49,742 bases of DNA from Reticulitermes lucifugus. Lineage: Eukaryota > Arthropoda > Insecta > Blattodea > Rhinotermitidae. The stretch covers positions 1 through 49,742 of the forward strand of contig JAKCWW010000135.1 of assembly GCA_026260175.1 (NCBI GenBank). Reading direction: 5' to 3'. This document shows positions 22,016 through 33,445 of the stretch, piece after piece; position 1 is the first letter of the stretch; each line of letters opens with the position of its first letter. Position numbers and translations under genes: made by a program. The notes beneath the pieces were generated by a model, which ran no database searches, was not told the DNA's origin, and was given only the letters and a program-made list of their open reading frames with translations.

Positions 22016-23379
22016 CTGTGTACATACATACATTTACAAAACCTAATATTTACATCTCTCAAAGACAAACATACACAGGGTACAGAAACTTATTCAGTGA
22101 GTAATAATACTGATGGCAGATAACGAAATTATTCATTTTAATATAAGCTCTACAGAGAAGCAACACATATAAAAGAATCCCACAAAATTATTCATAATTT
22201 TCTTCCATGTGAATTTCTCAGATATGAAATATTTTTACTTTTCACCACTGCTTGCAAAAACTATGCAATCAACTTGCTACTGAATGTCCTTGTGTAATCT
22301 AACATTTTCCAGTTGCCATCAACATGGCAAGGGAGCACCTATCTTTGCTGCACAAGCAAATTTCAAGCTTCGGTCACACTGCAGGCAACCAGTGAACGCC
22401 ACTAAACATGTCACTAAATGTCCTTCCATGACCCAAAACTTCCCCATTACCTTCAAGTACGTAAGTAAGCAAGTCAGTTTGCTGCAGAAGTGAACTTTGG
22501 TGGCCAATTGAAGTCAACTTGGAAGCAGAAGTAGCAATGCCCCTATGTGATTCAGTACTTGCTTTATTTCCCATCCAGTTGATGTAGTAGACTGTTAGAC
22601 TGGTCACAGTAGTATTATTTAAGTGTCAAATATCAAAATGTCCAAGCATAACAATGAAAATATTACTGAATTTCTCAATATTTATGAACAAATTGAGTTG
22701 TGGAATATGAGACTGGATGAGTAAATGAACAAAAATAAAGTGAATCTACCTCCCAGAAACTACTGTTTGTGATTTCAGCACACGGACTTGAACCTTTCAC
22801 ATCTGATATGTTAAGGAAAAGAATTAAATCTATTAAAAGTGTGTGACGAATTAATGAAGGTTACTAAATCTGAGGGAAGTACAGCATCAGCAGAAGAGAT
22901 TTACAAACCATAACTGGCTTGGTTTACAAATGATTATGCATTTCTTATGTTACTTCAGCCAGAATATCCACACGTAACTTTGTAACTTGGTTAAAATTTA
23001 AAATACTTCATTTTCAGATTTTCAGAACTGTCAACTCACCATGCATGTGTGATAAGTTTTTCATGGGAAAGAAAAATTACGCTTCATGGTAATAGGCCTG
23101 GTATTTATATGCTTTATTTATTTAATATACACATCCAGTTATTAATATCGATACTTATAACTGTGAAATTAATTAAATAATTTAGTTCAAAAACTCATAA
23201 AGAAACTCTCAAATTCAGCTTCTTGGGTTGTTTAAAACAAAATATATTCCATATAGTTACATTGTAATACTATGGTCTTTCCTTCACAGTTTTCACTCAA
23301 AATTTTAAAGCAGTTTACCCTCTCCAGTAAGGTCTTAATATTTGGACTTGATTCGTGTTTGCACTTGGGCCTTAATTAT

Positions 23380-24400
23380 TCTGCACCTATTCATTGTTGT
23401 TAAGCAAAGGATCTTTATCAAACAAATAGTCAACACATTTCTGTCTGGCAACACCTCTTGGGTCCATTTTCATCTCAACTGTCTCATCAGACTTGACTGC
23501 ACAAGGTCCAAATTTGACCAAAAAAATGAATGCAAAGTTTAGCAGCTTCCACTGGTCGACTCCACTAAAATTTCCTAATTTGACCAACACTTCAGGCATT
23601 ATGAACACTCCAAAGCACCTTGCTGCCTCCATCTTCAGGGTCTAGGCAGTCAAAGAAGACTCTTCTTAGACTACTAATTAGTCCAAGAAGACTTCTCTGA
23701 AGTCAGTAACTATTTATCATTTGCAATGGTGTCAAGACAGTCCTTCCAATGCAGCACCATCTCAGTAGCAATGTATATCTGTTCCAGGTTAAGCTTCCAT
23801 CAGTGGATAAACTCTTTTAAAACCCATCTTCAATTCAAGGGAAACAGACATATCTGCATTGACTTTCACAGACTGCCCTTGAAAAACACATGCTATTCTC
23901 ACATTTAAAACAGGTCAATCAGCCACTGGTAGCATTAAACGTACCTTCAATACCAATATTATACACTCTCAGAGCCTTCTCTAACAAAACATCTCCTCTT
24001 ACACTGACTCCTGAAAACTGAGATTTCTACATACTATTCAACCAGACCTACATCCAGCTCTTTAAATGTTGATTTCATAACAGATTTCCTCTTGACAACA
24101 CTGACAGACATACTAGAAGATACTGCATAGTCTCTCAGATTGTCTTTTGTTCTTGTAAATGTCTGACAGTTTGGATGCCCATGACAGCTGTCAAACACAG
24201 AAACCACTCTGTATTCTGTGTGTATCTCAAGTTCCCCCCCCCCATGCCACAAGTACAAGCCTCTTTCTTTCACCCTCATTTTGTCCACACAGCCAAAAAA
24301 ACAGTGTTTAAAAGGATTCTGCAATGGCATTCTCACCAGAACTTAGCTTGGCCTGCACAATAGCCTGCTGGTCCATGATGCCACTTCACACTCTCTCCTG
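23380..24400 (-). pseudogene. Decayed DNA transposon, possibly pogo/CENP-B-like
   Basis: The minus strand carries broken frames: LLEKALRVYNIGIEGTFNAT followed by a GWLTCFK-like stop-interrupted stretch resembles the CENP-B/pogo helix-turn-helix (a KA--F-A--GWL-RFK pattern). Further frames, such as FGPCAVKSDETVEMKMDPRG, are protein-like but unassigned. Multiple stops and shifts. The family call is tentative. Confidence 0.35.
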
Positions 24401-27400
24401 TCTGTAGAAAAAATTACAAAACATACACACAGTCCCCATGCTTTATGAACATGAACATGCAAATTATGGCGTGTGTTGGCACAGTAAAACTGCATCTGAC
24501 TCCCATTTGAAAGAATAAAACACCATGGAACATCGCAAATTCATTTCACTAAGCAAGTTGGATCACGTGGTAATGCATCTACTCTTCAGGAGGTGCCCAG
24601 TTCACATCTGATTAGGACCGTGGCTCCTGAGATTCCTCATTCCAACACTGAAAAAAACCATGGCCACTTCCTTCCCAGTCCTCTTAAGTTCATCAAATAT
24701 GACAATCCTGTCACACAATTTAAAACTAAACTACCTATGCAGTTGATGCAACACCCAACTTAATTTCTATATAAGAAATTGCTGTGTTTACAACTTTTTA
24801 AACACAGCACCTTAATACTGCTAGGATAGGCCTACGCAGTCTTCCACTGAATCAGAGAAACGTAACATTAACACTCTAAAAATTAACATTAATCTAAGCT
24901 GCATACAAAAATATGTTCCTACCTCTCACAGGACACAGTCCATTTCCAACATAAAGGTCAATCAATGTACACTGTTTAGTGAAATAATCTTTGACTATTA
25001 TCAATATCATTTGAAACACACAGATACATGTGTAGCAATACACAATTTCTTTATGTTACATAAACCTGGCTCATATAGTTATCAATGGGCTTTAAATTGT
25101 TAAATAATGAAACCAAAGTTCAGTATTATTTATGATCACATCTAAAAATAACAAGTCAAAATTAGCAGAGTTGGTGCTTGGTCCTTCACTCTTCCCAAAA
25201 GACAGCCATGGTATGTACAAATACACAGACACTGGGTAGTATTTTATGTACATGTTTGGTGACCATGACCTTCCAATTGCTACAGTGTTAAATGAAATGC
25301 AGACAACATGTGCTGTACAACAGGATGAAATTACTTGATGTCAAATTTGTCCCTCCTATAATATGGGTAATGGTTTCTGGACTATATCCATGTAATATCA
25401 AACTCTTTCAACTCATCTGTGGGAGAATGTTGTTATATTCATAAGTACAAATTCTACATGGTATCTACATCAGTTCAATAATTTTAATTCCCTTAACACT
25501 GTCACAACACTTCACACACTATTGCACTTTACATGAGCACATGTTTCATCAAGTGCCATCACCACTACCCTGAGTACATTCCAGACGAAGCAGACCCCAA
25601 AAAACATTATATCTCATAAACCATGTTGCACGATTTATGCATTAAAATAAAAAAAACTGTTAAATTCCTAAATCATTTCGAGACTGTGGAAGCCTCTAAA
25701 ACCTGTAAAATGCAAATGGATAAGCCTGCACTTTTGAACAGAGTACTCTTTTAAAATTTTGTCACTGTTTCCATCCACAAAATCACACTTTCCTTTCACA
25801 GTATTTTTAGGTCTAAACAGTTTGTTTCTTGTGTTACTCTTGAATTAAGTTTTTTGGTTATCTCACTATTTTATTAAATTTTTTGTCCTTTTCCCCTCCC
25901 TTTTTCACCATTTTTTACAGATCACAAGGGCCCAACTCAATTTATTGGTTCTCACATCCAGAGCTATCCCTGAACTGTGACATAAAGTACAAAAATGAAA
26001 ATGTTAAACCTTACGCCAAATTTCCAGCCCAGGCACATAAACAGACAAAAACAGTTCCTGGAATTTTGATAATGGGACTGGATGTGTTCATTCCTATTAC
26101 ATATGACTGTGGAGATCACAAGAATAATTTCTTTTATTTGTTAAAAGTAACTGCATAAGTGTCTGATGAATATTACAGTACATAATGGAATTACAAAATC
26201 ATACCATTTTTTAACCATATCCAACTAATTATTTTTCTTCTGAGATAATGTGAATGTAAACAACAACTTGCATGTAACAAGTACTGTAGCATGGACAACT
26301 AAAATAGATATCAAAAGCATTTTCATCATAAACATTTCGCCAAAAGACAAACCTTCAATTACGTAACTACTAATCCAGGGGCTTGTATCTGCCCAAGACC
26401 ACAGATATGTAGGCATATATGTACAGAGACGTAAGTAAGTAAATAAAGCACAAGTTAAACCAGATCAACTGCACGCAACCTGAATATGTTGTCACTACTG
26501 CTTGCATGGGTTGTCAAGCTCATCCAGGTGTGACCTTCATCACTTTAGATAACATTAGAAGCAGATAAGGCACATGGCATCTAAACATCCTCACTGAGCA
26601 TAACTTTGAGTACAGGCTAACCTCCCCCCCCCCTCTACCCACCCAAACAAAACCTCACAGAGTTCACTAAATTTTTGGGTACAAGTTTTTGGTAAATGTT
26701 GCTGGATAAGTTTTATTTTGGCTCATATCAGTCCTCTGTTTTAGATCAGGTCAAACCAAAATGTATCATAAACCTTGTCACAAGAAACACAAAAACTATT
26801 CTGCCTTACATCAAGGTGACTTTGCCCTGATGTTGTATGTCTGATAATAAGCAACAGACACCTTGTGAGTCCAGTGACTGATAATGATGCAGCTTTATGA
26901 AATGACATTTTTGATAAACAGCGACTGTAAAATCTTTGCAGTTCCCTTAAAAGAAAACTAATAGAGTAGAAACAGTGGCACTGCTAAGTTTTTAGCATCT
27001 GGGGCACATAATCACAATGCCCACCCCCAACAGAAATTATGAATCTAAAAAAATCATGATCACTGATTGAAGTTTTTATTTGGTTCAATAATTTAAAAGT
27101 TGATAAGCCCAGAAAATCAACTTTTTAAATTTTAAAACATTCATTTTGCCACCCCTTGGAGCCTTCCACACCAATGCCCCCCCCCCTTTTCAAACTATGC
27201 CACTAGGAAGAAACAGAACAAACTGTAGAGACATTACAAGTACCCACTACTCAGTAGAGAAACAAGTACCACTTCACTGACCCTGCAAAACCCAGAATAA
27301 ATCTGCTGTGGGCTGCAACCCTTGTCATTCCATTATCACAAAATATAACTGTTATATTAATACAAAAATGGGTTTTTAACTATCCATATCAAACAAAATT

Positions 27401-27410
27401 AATTAATATG

Positions 27411-27530
27411 GGAGTGAGGACAGCACAGTGCTACAGTGACCATGCTACAGGCTGGATGATTTTGGAGTCATGGTTTGATTTCCAGCAGGAGTCAGAGTTT
27501 TCTCTTCTCTAAAAATATCCAGACAAGTGC
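27411..27530 (+). repeat. SINE 5' (tRNA-like) fragment
   Basis: GACAGCACAGTGCTACAGTG, GGCTGGATGATTTTGGAGTC and TTTGATTTCCAGCAGGAG parallel the tRNA-like head of the local SINE, followed by TTTTCTCTTCTC and a CCAGAC stretch. The 3' half is missing. Confidence 0.55.
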
Positions 27531-27539
27531 TGAAGCAGC

Positions 27540-27900
27540 ATGACTGCATCGAAATTGCACAATGAAAGGTCCAGGTTGTATGCAGGATGGTCTAACATAT
27601 TTCAGCATGTCCTGGACATTGTGCACCACAAAACACAGCAATATCACTTGTCAGCATGGCGGGATGGTTGCATCATAAAAGCTTCCAGGGTATGCCGTGA
27701 TGGTCATGTTAGGGTCCTTGAATAACTAAAAATGCACACATTCAAGATCAATGCTGTGGTGGTGCAGTGGCTCCAACAGAGGCAGCCAAAGGAGTTCTTT
27801 GTACAGGAGATCCACCAGCTGAAGTAATCAACAGGATGCTAACCTCTACACCCATGGCCAATATTTTAAACAACGTACATTTGTTTGCCCAGTACAATCG
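27540..27900 (+). pseudogene. Possible mariner-like transposase trace
   Basis: The plus-strand frame VVVQWLQQRQPKEFF and its continuation EIHQL resemble the C-terminal part of mariner transposases (WL--QPKEFY--GI--L). The preceding 61-codon frame (27540-27725) is protein-like but unassigned. Stops follow; no terminal repeats found. Confidence 0.3.
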
Positions 27901-28540
27901 TCAAATTGGTTATCAACAAACCTCATAGGCTGCAGACAGGCAGACATGTCATCCATGTAACACATTCTTTTTCAATATGCAAAGAATGCCTAGAAAGTAA
28001 AGAACACTAAGTTGAGAAACAACTGTAAACTATCCAAACTCATTTCATCAAACTACATTAACTCAAATACAATGTTTCAAACCAGGACATAGGTAATATT
28101 ACTTTTAATCTTGCATGCATTTTTTAGTGTTTGCTAGATCCTTTGATGAGTAGTTCAACACTAAAATTTTATCAAAAGCAAGTAAAGGACAAACACATGT
28201 ACAACCTGCAAATTCAGAAGCACATTTTCTATAAACAATCCCTGAAAGCATGTCATTTCCACAATGTAGCCCATTACAGCACAATAAAGCAGTTGAAGAT
28301 ACTAAGTGAATCTCATTTTTGGTGTGTGTAAAATAAAAATCCATCCCTTTGCCAACATAAAACTCCAACTAAAGTCCTGCCAGGCATTGATGCCCTGTCA
28401 TATCAACAGCATTAACTAACGGTAATGTGATGGCCAGCATGCTGTCAATTCTAAGCTTTACTGCAATTCTTTTCCATTACCACAATACTCTGGCTGTATT
28501 GACTGCTTGAGCTTGCAAGTGTACTTACTTCTGTCAGATA

Positions 28541-28618
28541 TTCATTAATATCATTGATTTTAACCTTTATAATAGTTTACCATCTTACATAAAGGTTAAA
28601 ATTAATGATATTAATGAA
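28541..28618. repeat. 30-bp near-perfect hairpin
   Basis: Left arm 28541-28570 and right arm 28589-28618 pair at 29 of 30 positions around an 18-nt loop. The right arm is the coding sequence of a LINE C terminus; the left arm is its inverted copy. Confidence 0.85.
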
Positions 28619-29030
28619 TTTAAACAATTAATTAACAACTTTCTTTATTGTAATACCTTTCATACTGTGGAGGAATATTTTAATTATTTTAACCATAACA
28701 AAAATGATAATACAATATGAATGTTTTAATTGAGCTATGTTCCGCCTGTAATAGTTTTGCTTAGATTTCTGACTTTTAACCTTAATTCAATAGTTTTTGG
28801 TCCTCTGTCATCTATACCTATTAGTACAATTGTATTTATTTTGTTTGGATTTCATCACATATTGACAAAAGCCTATGGCTATGCTTGTTAAATATATTGG
28901 TAAGTATATTCTTAAGTGTATTGTATATTATTTGATATATTTATGTTATTTGAAGGTTATTTGACGAATTCCATATCCCATGGTGCGGATTATTGTACCC
29001 TCTGAGGATTGCTGGCTATATAAATAAATA
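28555..29030 (+). pseudogene. LINE 3' end (second family)
   Basis: The plus strand encodes NLYNSLPSYIKVKINDINEF and FHTVEEYFNY, the typical C terminus of a non-LTR retrotransposon reverse transcriptase. A stop follows, then an AT-rich 3' UTR and a TATAAATAAATAAG end at about 29030. Only the last about 55 codons remain. Confidence 0.6.
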
Positions 29031-29139
29031 AGAATATGAATAATATAGATATTCAAATGAAGATCTGACAACAGAACCACATTCCTTCCCATGTGCTGGG
29101 ACTCACTATGTCAAAGGAAGGCAGCATATAGATTCATCC

Positions 29140-30140
29140 ATCCTGCTTGGAATGCAGAAGCAAATAAGTGCGCCAGTAAACTTCACCCTTGGAGAAAGTC
29201 TCCAGCCCTCTTTTGGGTAAATGGGTGGGCCCAAGAACTATTACGATGTTCTCTTTAGGCCCGGGTCACTGATTTACGACAATCTCTTAACTGCAAGTCG
29301 TCTGGAGCTGCTGGTTTAGGAGAACAACTTTCCTTCAACTTGCGATATATTGCAATGTGAAAGAAAGGCTACAATCGAGTTCGCTACTATTAAGTTCGGC
29401 CACAAGTGATAACCAAACCTTAAAAAACCAGCCATTCCTTGACTGCTTCTATGCAATAAACACATTACAGTACGTACTTTACTCACACCACGAATGAGGT
29501 ATCTTTTAAAAAGGCACAATAAACGAAATAATATTCCAAGCAAGTTCCATAGTCGATGCACACATTTCATACTCACCCTTCTCTGCTATACATCCTCGTG
29601 TGGACCTGCAACTTCGTCACTTAAATCAACAATACCATCTAACACACACAGTACCTTCCCAGCAAACATTACACGCAACCATACACCGGTCTATCCTCAT
29701 TTCTCCATCGATTAGATTACGAACCACTTCACCGCTCTCATTGCAGATGGCTCTTACGTACCAACACGATTTCTCCGTTCGAAGACAGCCACGGATTACA
29801 GCATGGGTCTCTAGGCCGGCGGGCACACGTGTAATTTATGTATATACAATAAAAATTTCACAATAATTTAGGCAGTTCGGTATACACATCTTGTTATTTA
29901 TCAATGTGTGGTCCGAGAATCAAGCCACAATAACGAGTGTGGCCTTTGCTATAAGAACTTTGGACGCCCATGAGTTAGACGTACGTCCTTATTTAAAGAT
30001 AGAAACTTTGACGTCCAAGCACTACTCTGCCATCTATTTATGCATTGCACAACGAGCATTGTTAAACAGGCATCTACTGGGTAATCTCTGGTAACTTCAA
30101 CAACGTCATTGGAAATTGACGCCTACAGCTGAGGTTGCAT
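29140..30140. promoter_or_regulatory. GC/CpG-richer segment, candidate Ocrl promoter region
   Basis: Compared with the surrounding AT-rich sequence, this stretch has many more CpG dinucleotides and is mostly unique-looking. It lies upstream of the first recognised Ocrl exon and contains the strong minus-strand donor at 29577. Promoter function is inferred from base composition and position only. No convincing TATA box or initiator was singled out. Confidence 0.3.
29577..29830 (-). other. Possible 5' exon region of Ocrl (strong donor)
   Basis: Within a GC-richer stretch, the minus strand carries a near-ideal donor, GAGAAGG|GTGAGTATG, with the last exonic base at 29577. An ATG sits 17 nt upstream, but reading from it leaves phase 2, which does not fit the phase-0 exon at 22015, so this would be 5' UTR, or a further exon lies between. 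The left limit of this exon and the TSS are not resolvable. A 66-codon open frame also covers the segment but matches nothing I know. Confidence 0.3.
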
Positions 30141-30164
30141 ACCGTGTCAGCGTTGGGTAACGAC

Positions 30165-30240
30165 GGGTCAATGATAGGGCGCAATATTCTAGAAGAGCGG
30201 AGTTCTGTTCTTGGATCAGACTTCCACATCGCAATCGGTA
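30165..30240 (-). repeat. Foldback-family fragment
   Basis: The minus strand reads GATTGCGATGTGGAAGTC and CTCCGCTCTTCTAGAATATT, parallel to the outer flank and arm start of the 12.4-kb element. The rest is lost. Confidence 0.45.
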
Positions 30241-30587
30241 GCACAGCCCACTACTATTCCTACAATTCGAAAGAAATGGGATTGCTTGTAAACGTTAATA
30301 CAGTTTCAACTGTGTATATACTGCACGGTTTAGGACATGTTTCAGATCACTAACTTGTTAATTATACATAGAGGAATTAAAATTCTGTTACTTAAAGATG
30401 TGGCACTATAGCATTTAAACAATCATGTGTTGCAGTTGGTTATCCAATGCAAATTACCCAGCTTGTTGCCCAACTATCAGGTGTAAAACCACCTAGTTAC
30501 TGCCTACAATCAAGGTTCTTCTGGAAGGCTCACTTCCAATTAGTAAAACAAATTGTAATTAGTTTTCTTACAGCTGCTTGTTAGCCT

Positions 30588-30797
30588 GAGATCTGCACTC
30601 TTCTACAATGTTATGCAGCATAGATTGGTAGTTATTTGCCGACATTTTGGGGCAACCTATTGGTGCCATCTTCAAGTGTTGAAGATGGGACCAATAGGTT
30701 GTCCCAAACCATCGGCAAATAACTACCAATATATGCTGCATAACATCCCAGAATAGTGCAGATCTCATTTACGCAGCGACAGAAGCCTGAAATCATG
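30588..30797 (-). mobile_element. Foldback element with 88-bp arms and 3-nt loop
   Basis: Arms 30588-30675 and 30679-30766 are near-perfect inverted copies (GATCTGCAC, GGTAGTTATTTGCCGA and CCTATTGGT segments). The minus-strand flank CATGATTTCAGGCTTC at 30782-30797 is identical to the one at 12380-12395, so both are copies of one element in opposite orientation. Confidence 0.88.
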
Positions 30798-32164
30798 CTT
30801 ATTAGTCCACTTGAAATACAAATATTCAATGATGTTTTGAATAACTGTATTAATGTGTCTTCCAACCAATATACAAACCTGCTGGTTTGGTTGCCACTGA
30901 AATGAATAATAAAATGTGGAAATTGCCATAAATATTATAAATTCCTTATTTTCCTTTATTCTTCACACACACACTAGGACATCTGCAGTAGTACACATGC
31001 TAAATACTGAGCCTCAGGACACTCTTCACTTTCACCATTCTCTAGCAATGGTCATTCCACAGTAACTGAGTCTCCAGAGCTTTAGATGGGATAATAAGGT
31101 TGAGGATGATATTTGAATAGGTGAAACTATTGGCAATGCTGTACTACTGTTATCCTTAATAAGAGATTTATATTAGAGCTGTCAGAGTAGTGGCATGCAG
31201 CCCGCCAGTTAGTTTTGTGTGTTCCAAAACATTTGTCAGCATGTTCCTCCTCTTTAAGAAAGGCACCAGATTTCATCACAAAACATCCATGCTAAATTTT
31301 CACACAATTCTACAGTTGCCTCCATACAACACCTTAGAGAAGTATGGACTTCTTCAAAATTTGTCCAAAAGTGTGTTACTAAAATTTATTAGGTTTTGAC
31401 TTAAAGTTGTGTTGCATGTTTGGAAGTGCCGTTTTATGTGACAGCACTTTCTCAGCAGTGAAGTATATAAACTCTCAATATCAATGTTCACTAACAGGTG
31501 AAAGTTTTTCCCACTTTGACTTGCTATTGCCAAGATAAATGTACATGTATGAACATCTGTCAGAAAATAAGTTTACAGGGCAAACCTATACTGACTGCAA
31601 TTATAGATATAGAATTTATTCCTGAGCAATTATATTCTATTTCCAGAGCTGAAGCAAAATCTTTGTAGTCACAAGTTTAAAAAATAATTGCAAGGTAGAA
31701 ACAGTTGTGTCATAGTGTCTGATAACACAAGACACGGACTTCTGTCAACAGGGAATACAAAAGTGTGGCAAGGACTACAGTGAAAAGTAGTGGGAGAGCA
31801 ATACCATTAAATCTGAACTGCTCTTATTAGAGATAAAAACAAAGACACCAAGCTGTATATACTGTAAACTTATTTTCTGACCAGTCCTTTTACCTGCTGT
31901 TGTAAGGGGGTGGTGCCTGCAGTGCTCAAATTGAAAAAAGTTCACAGTGGTGTTTCTCTCAGTTTTGTCATAAAAAAATTTCTTCATTTTTTGTACTGTT
32001 GGTATGTAATATTACAATATATCACTTTTAAATAAATGCTTCTTTTGAACCCCAAAACAGTCCAGTTCTTATTCATGTGCTTGTGCTTCATAGATATGAT
32101 CACTGCAGGACAGACATTTACAGCAGTAGACTGGCAAAAATATTTTTTTCATAATGCAGCTCAC

Positions 32165-32465
32165 AGGTTTCCTGTGTGGTGGCCAGGAATTAGAATAGCC
32201 CCAACACACCCCATGCATGTCATAAGAGGCGAATAAAATGGGGACCAAGTACCTGGGGGTATAACTGGGCCACCCTGCCTCTGGGGGACATAAATACGGA
32301 GACACCGGAGAAGGAAAACTCTTATAAAACCCGGTCCACCAGAGTGGTGGTTAGGCAAGGTGCTAACAACCCCTTCTTGTAAAAATTTAATCCTTCAGAA
32401 GCCCAAAAAAAAAAAAGGAGGCTAAGGTCAAACTTAAAGGACCGTAATGCCATAGAAGAAGAAGA
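32165..32465 (+). repeat. GC-rich interspersed repeat, unassigned
   Basis: It differs sharply in composition from its surroundings, with GTGGTGGCCAGGAATTAGAA, TGGGGACCAAGTACCTGGGG and CCGGTCCACCAGAGTGGTGG segments, an A12 run at about 32405-32416 and a GAAGAAGAAGAAG end. It looks like a relatively recent insertion, perhaps the 5' part of an endonuclease-bearing LINE, but no domain can be read. Confidence 0.4.
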
Positions 32466-32589
32466 AGCTCACAGGTAGGTGTATAAGATTCAATATGCAA
32501 CCCCCCACCCCCCAGTAGTTTGAAGTTGGTCAGTCTTGATTTGTACAATGTTATACAAAAAGGGAGATTTTACATTCTCATGGTAGTGA

Positions 32590-32710
32590 AGATTACTCTC
32601 TTCTGGGACAAGACACCATGTAGTTACATAGACAGGTATAAAGAGTTCAGAAGCACCTGCTGCCTACTACTTCAACTTTTCAACACTGAAGATGGAGGCA
32701 GCAGGTGCAA
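32590..32710 (+). repeat. Weak foldback-like repeat
   Basis: Starts CTCTTCTGGGACAAGACACC and contains GCACCTGCTGCCT and its inverted copy AGGCAGCAGGTGC about 26 nt apart. Possibly a distant member of the foldback family. Confidence 0.35.
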
Positions 32711-33046
32711 ATTGGCTGGATGAAAATAAAATAAGAATGCAACTGTGAACAGTAAGTGTAAGTAATAAATGAAAACAAAGGGAACATGCTCTTAGAATGC
32801 ACTAAAAATTAAGAAACCTGATTCAGTATCATGATCAACTTTATTTTAAGGTACAAAGTTAAAATAATACTTTTGTGTGGAAGGGATATAAGAATAATAC
32901 TTACTGCAAAATATGAAATTAAAAAGTATCAGGCTTCTGACACTTATTTTTTGTATTACAATCATCATTCCAAATACCATACACCAGCTGGTGCTTATGT
33001 TATAAAGGTATAAAAATACTTTTTGCTCTCTACATACTAACAAGAA

Positions 33047-33052
33047 TTTATT
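33047..33052 (-). terminator. Candidate AATAAA polyadenylation signal of the ASB gene
   Basis: The plus strand reads TTTATT, so the minus strand reads AATAAA about 80 nt after the stop codon. This is a plausible distance for a short 3' UTR. Chance occurrence in AT-rich DNA cannot be excluded. Confidence 0.5.
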
Positions 33053-33130
33053 GTAATTGATAGTAACATTAAGCAGAGGTGTGCAAGTTTTTGTTCTTGT
33101 TATCAGTCAAAGACTCCATATTGCAATATT

Positions 33131-33445
33131 TCAGCTGAACTCGTACATAAGGTATCGATGGAGGATGGTGGGCAGTGGTAGTTGGTTTACCATATGTGGC
33201 AATTTCTTGCCAATTTGTCTGTGTAGAAACAGCCTTACCTGATGACGAAGGGACAAAGGTTGTGTTGAAAACTCTACTAACAATTGTTTTTGTTCCTCAT
33301 TCAGTAATGAAGAGCGTCTGATCATGCACAAGTCAAAGCTTTCAGCTGCTTCTACCAGTGTCACAAATAGTGTGGGACAGTTAGACAAATTCTGCAGTGA
33401 ATTGAGTATCCCATGTGGATCCCGGAACTGCGTTTTCATCACAAC
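33131..33445 (-). CDS. ASB gene exon 5, SOCS box and stop
   Basis: Acceptor TCTTGTAG|GTT, phase 0, running to the TGA at 33131-33133 (104 residues). The last about 43 residues form a SOCS box: PLSLRHQVRLFLHRQIGKKL, then LPHMVNQLPLPTILHRYLMY. The Cul5-box LPLP is intact. In the BC box the usual Cys after SL--- is Val (residue 426). Confidence 0.93.
   Translation of the reverse strand, partial: VVMKTQFRDPHGILNSLQNLSNCPTLFVTLVEAAESFDLCMIRRSSLLNEEQKQLLVEFSTQPLSLRHQVRLFLHRQIGKKLPHMVNQLPLPTILHRYLMYEFS

Larger units (their letters stand above)
22016..29576. other. Region upstream of Ocrl exon a, presumed first intron(s)
   Basis: Contains a possible small exon end at 23041 (minus donor GCATG|GTGAGT, the only clear phase-0 donor noted), decayed DNA-transposon sequence (23380-24400), a SINE head (27411-27530), a mariner-like trace (27540-27900) and a LINE 3' end with a hairpin (28541-29030). 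No exon is established. Confidence 0.45.
29831..33046. other. Intergenic region between Ocrl and the ASB gene
   Basis: Contains foldback-family pieces (30165-30240, 30588-30797, 32590-32710) and a GC-rich repeat-like block (32165-32465). No gene is supported; the short open frames are in repeats or random sequence. Confidence 0.55.

Noticed and set aside
22319..22607. Minus-strand frames upstream of Ocrl exon a
   Set aside because: Faintly protein-like (CDRSLKFACAAKIGAPLPC) but in conflicting frames, with no family match and no supported splice sites.
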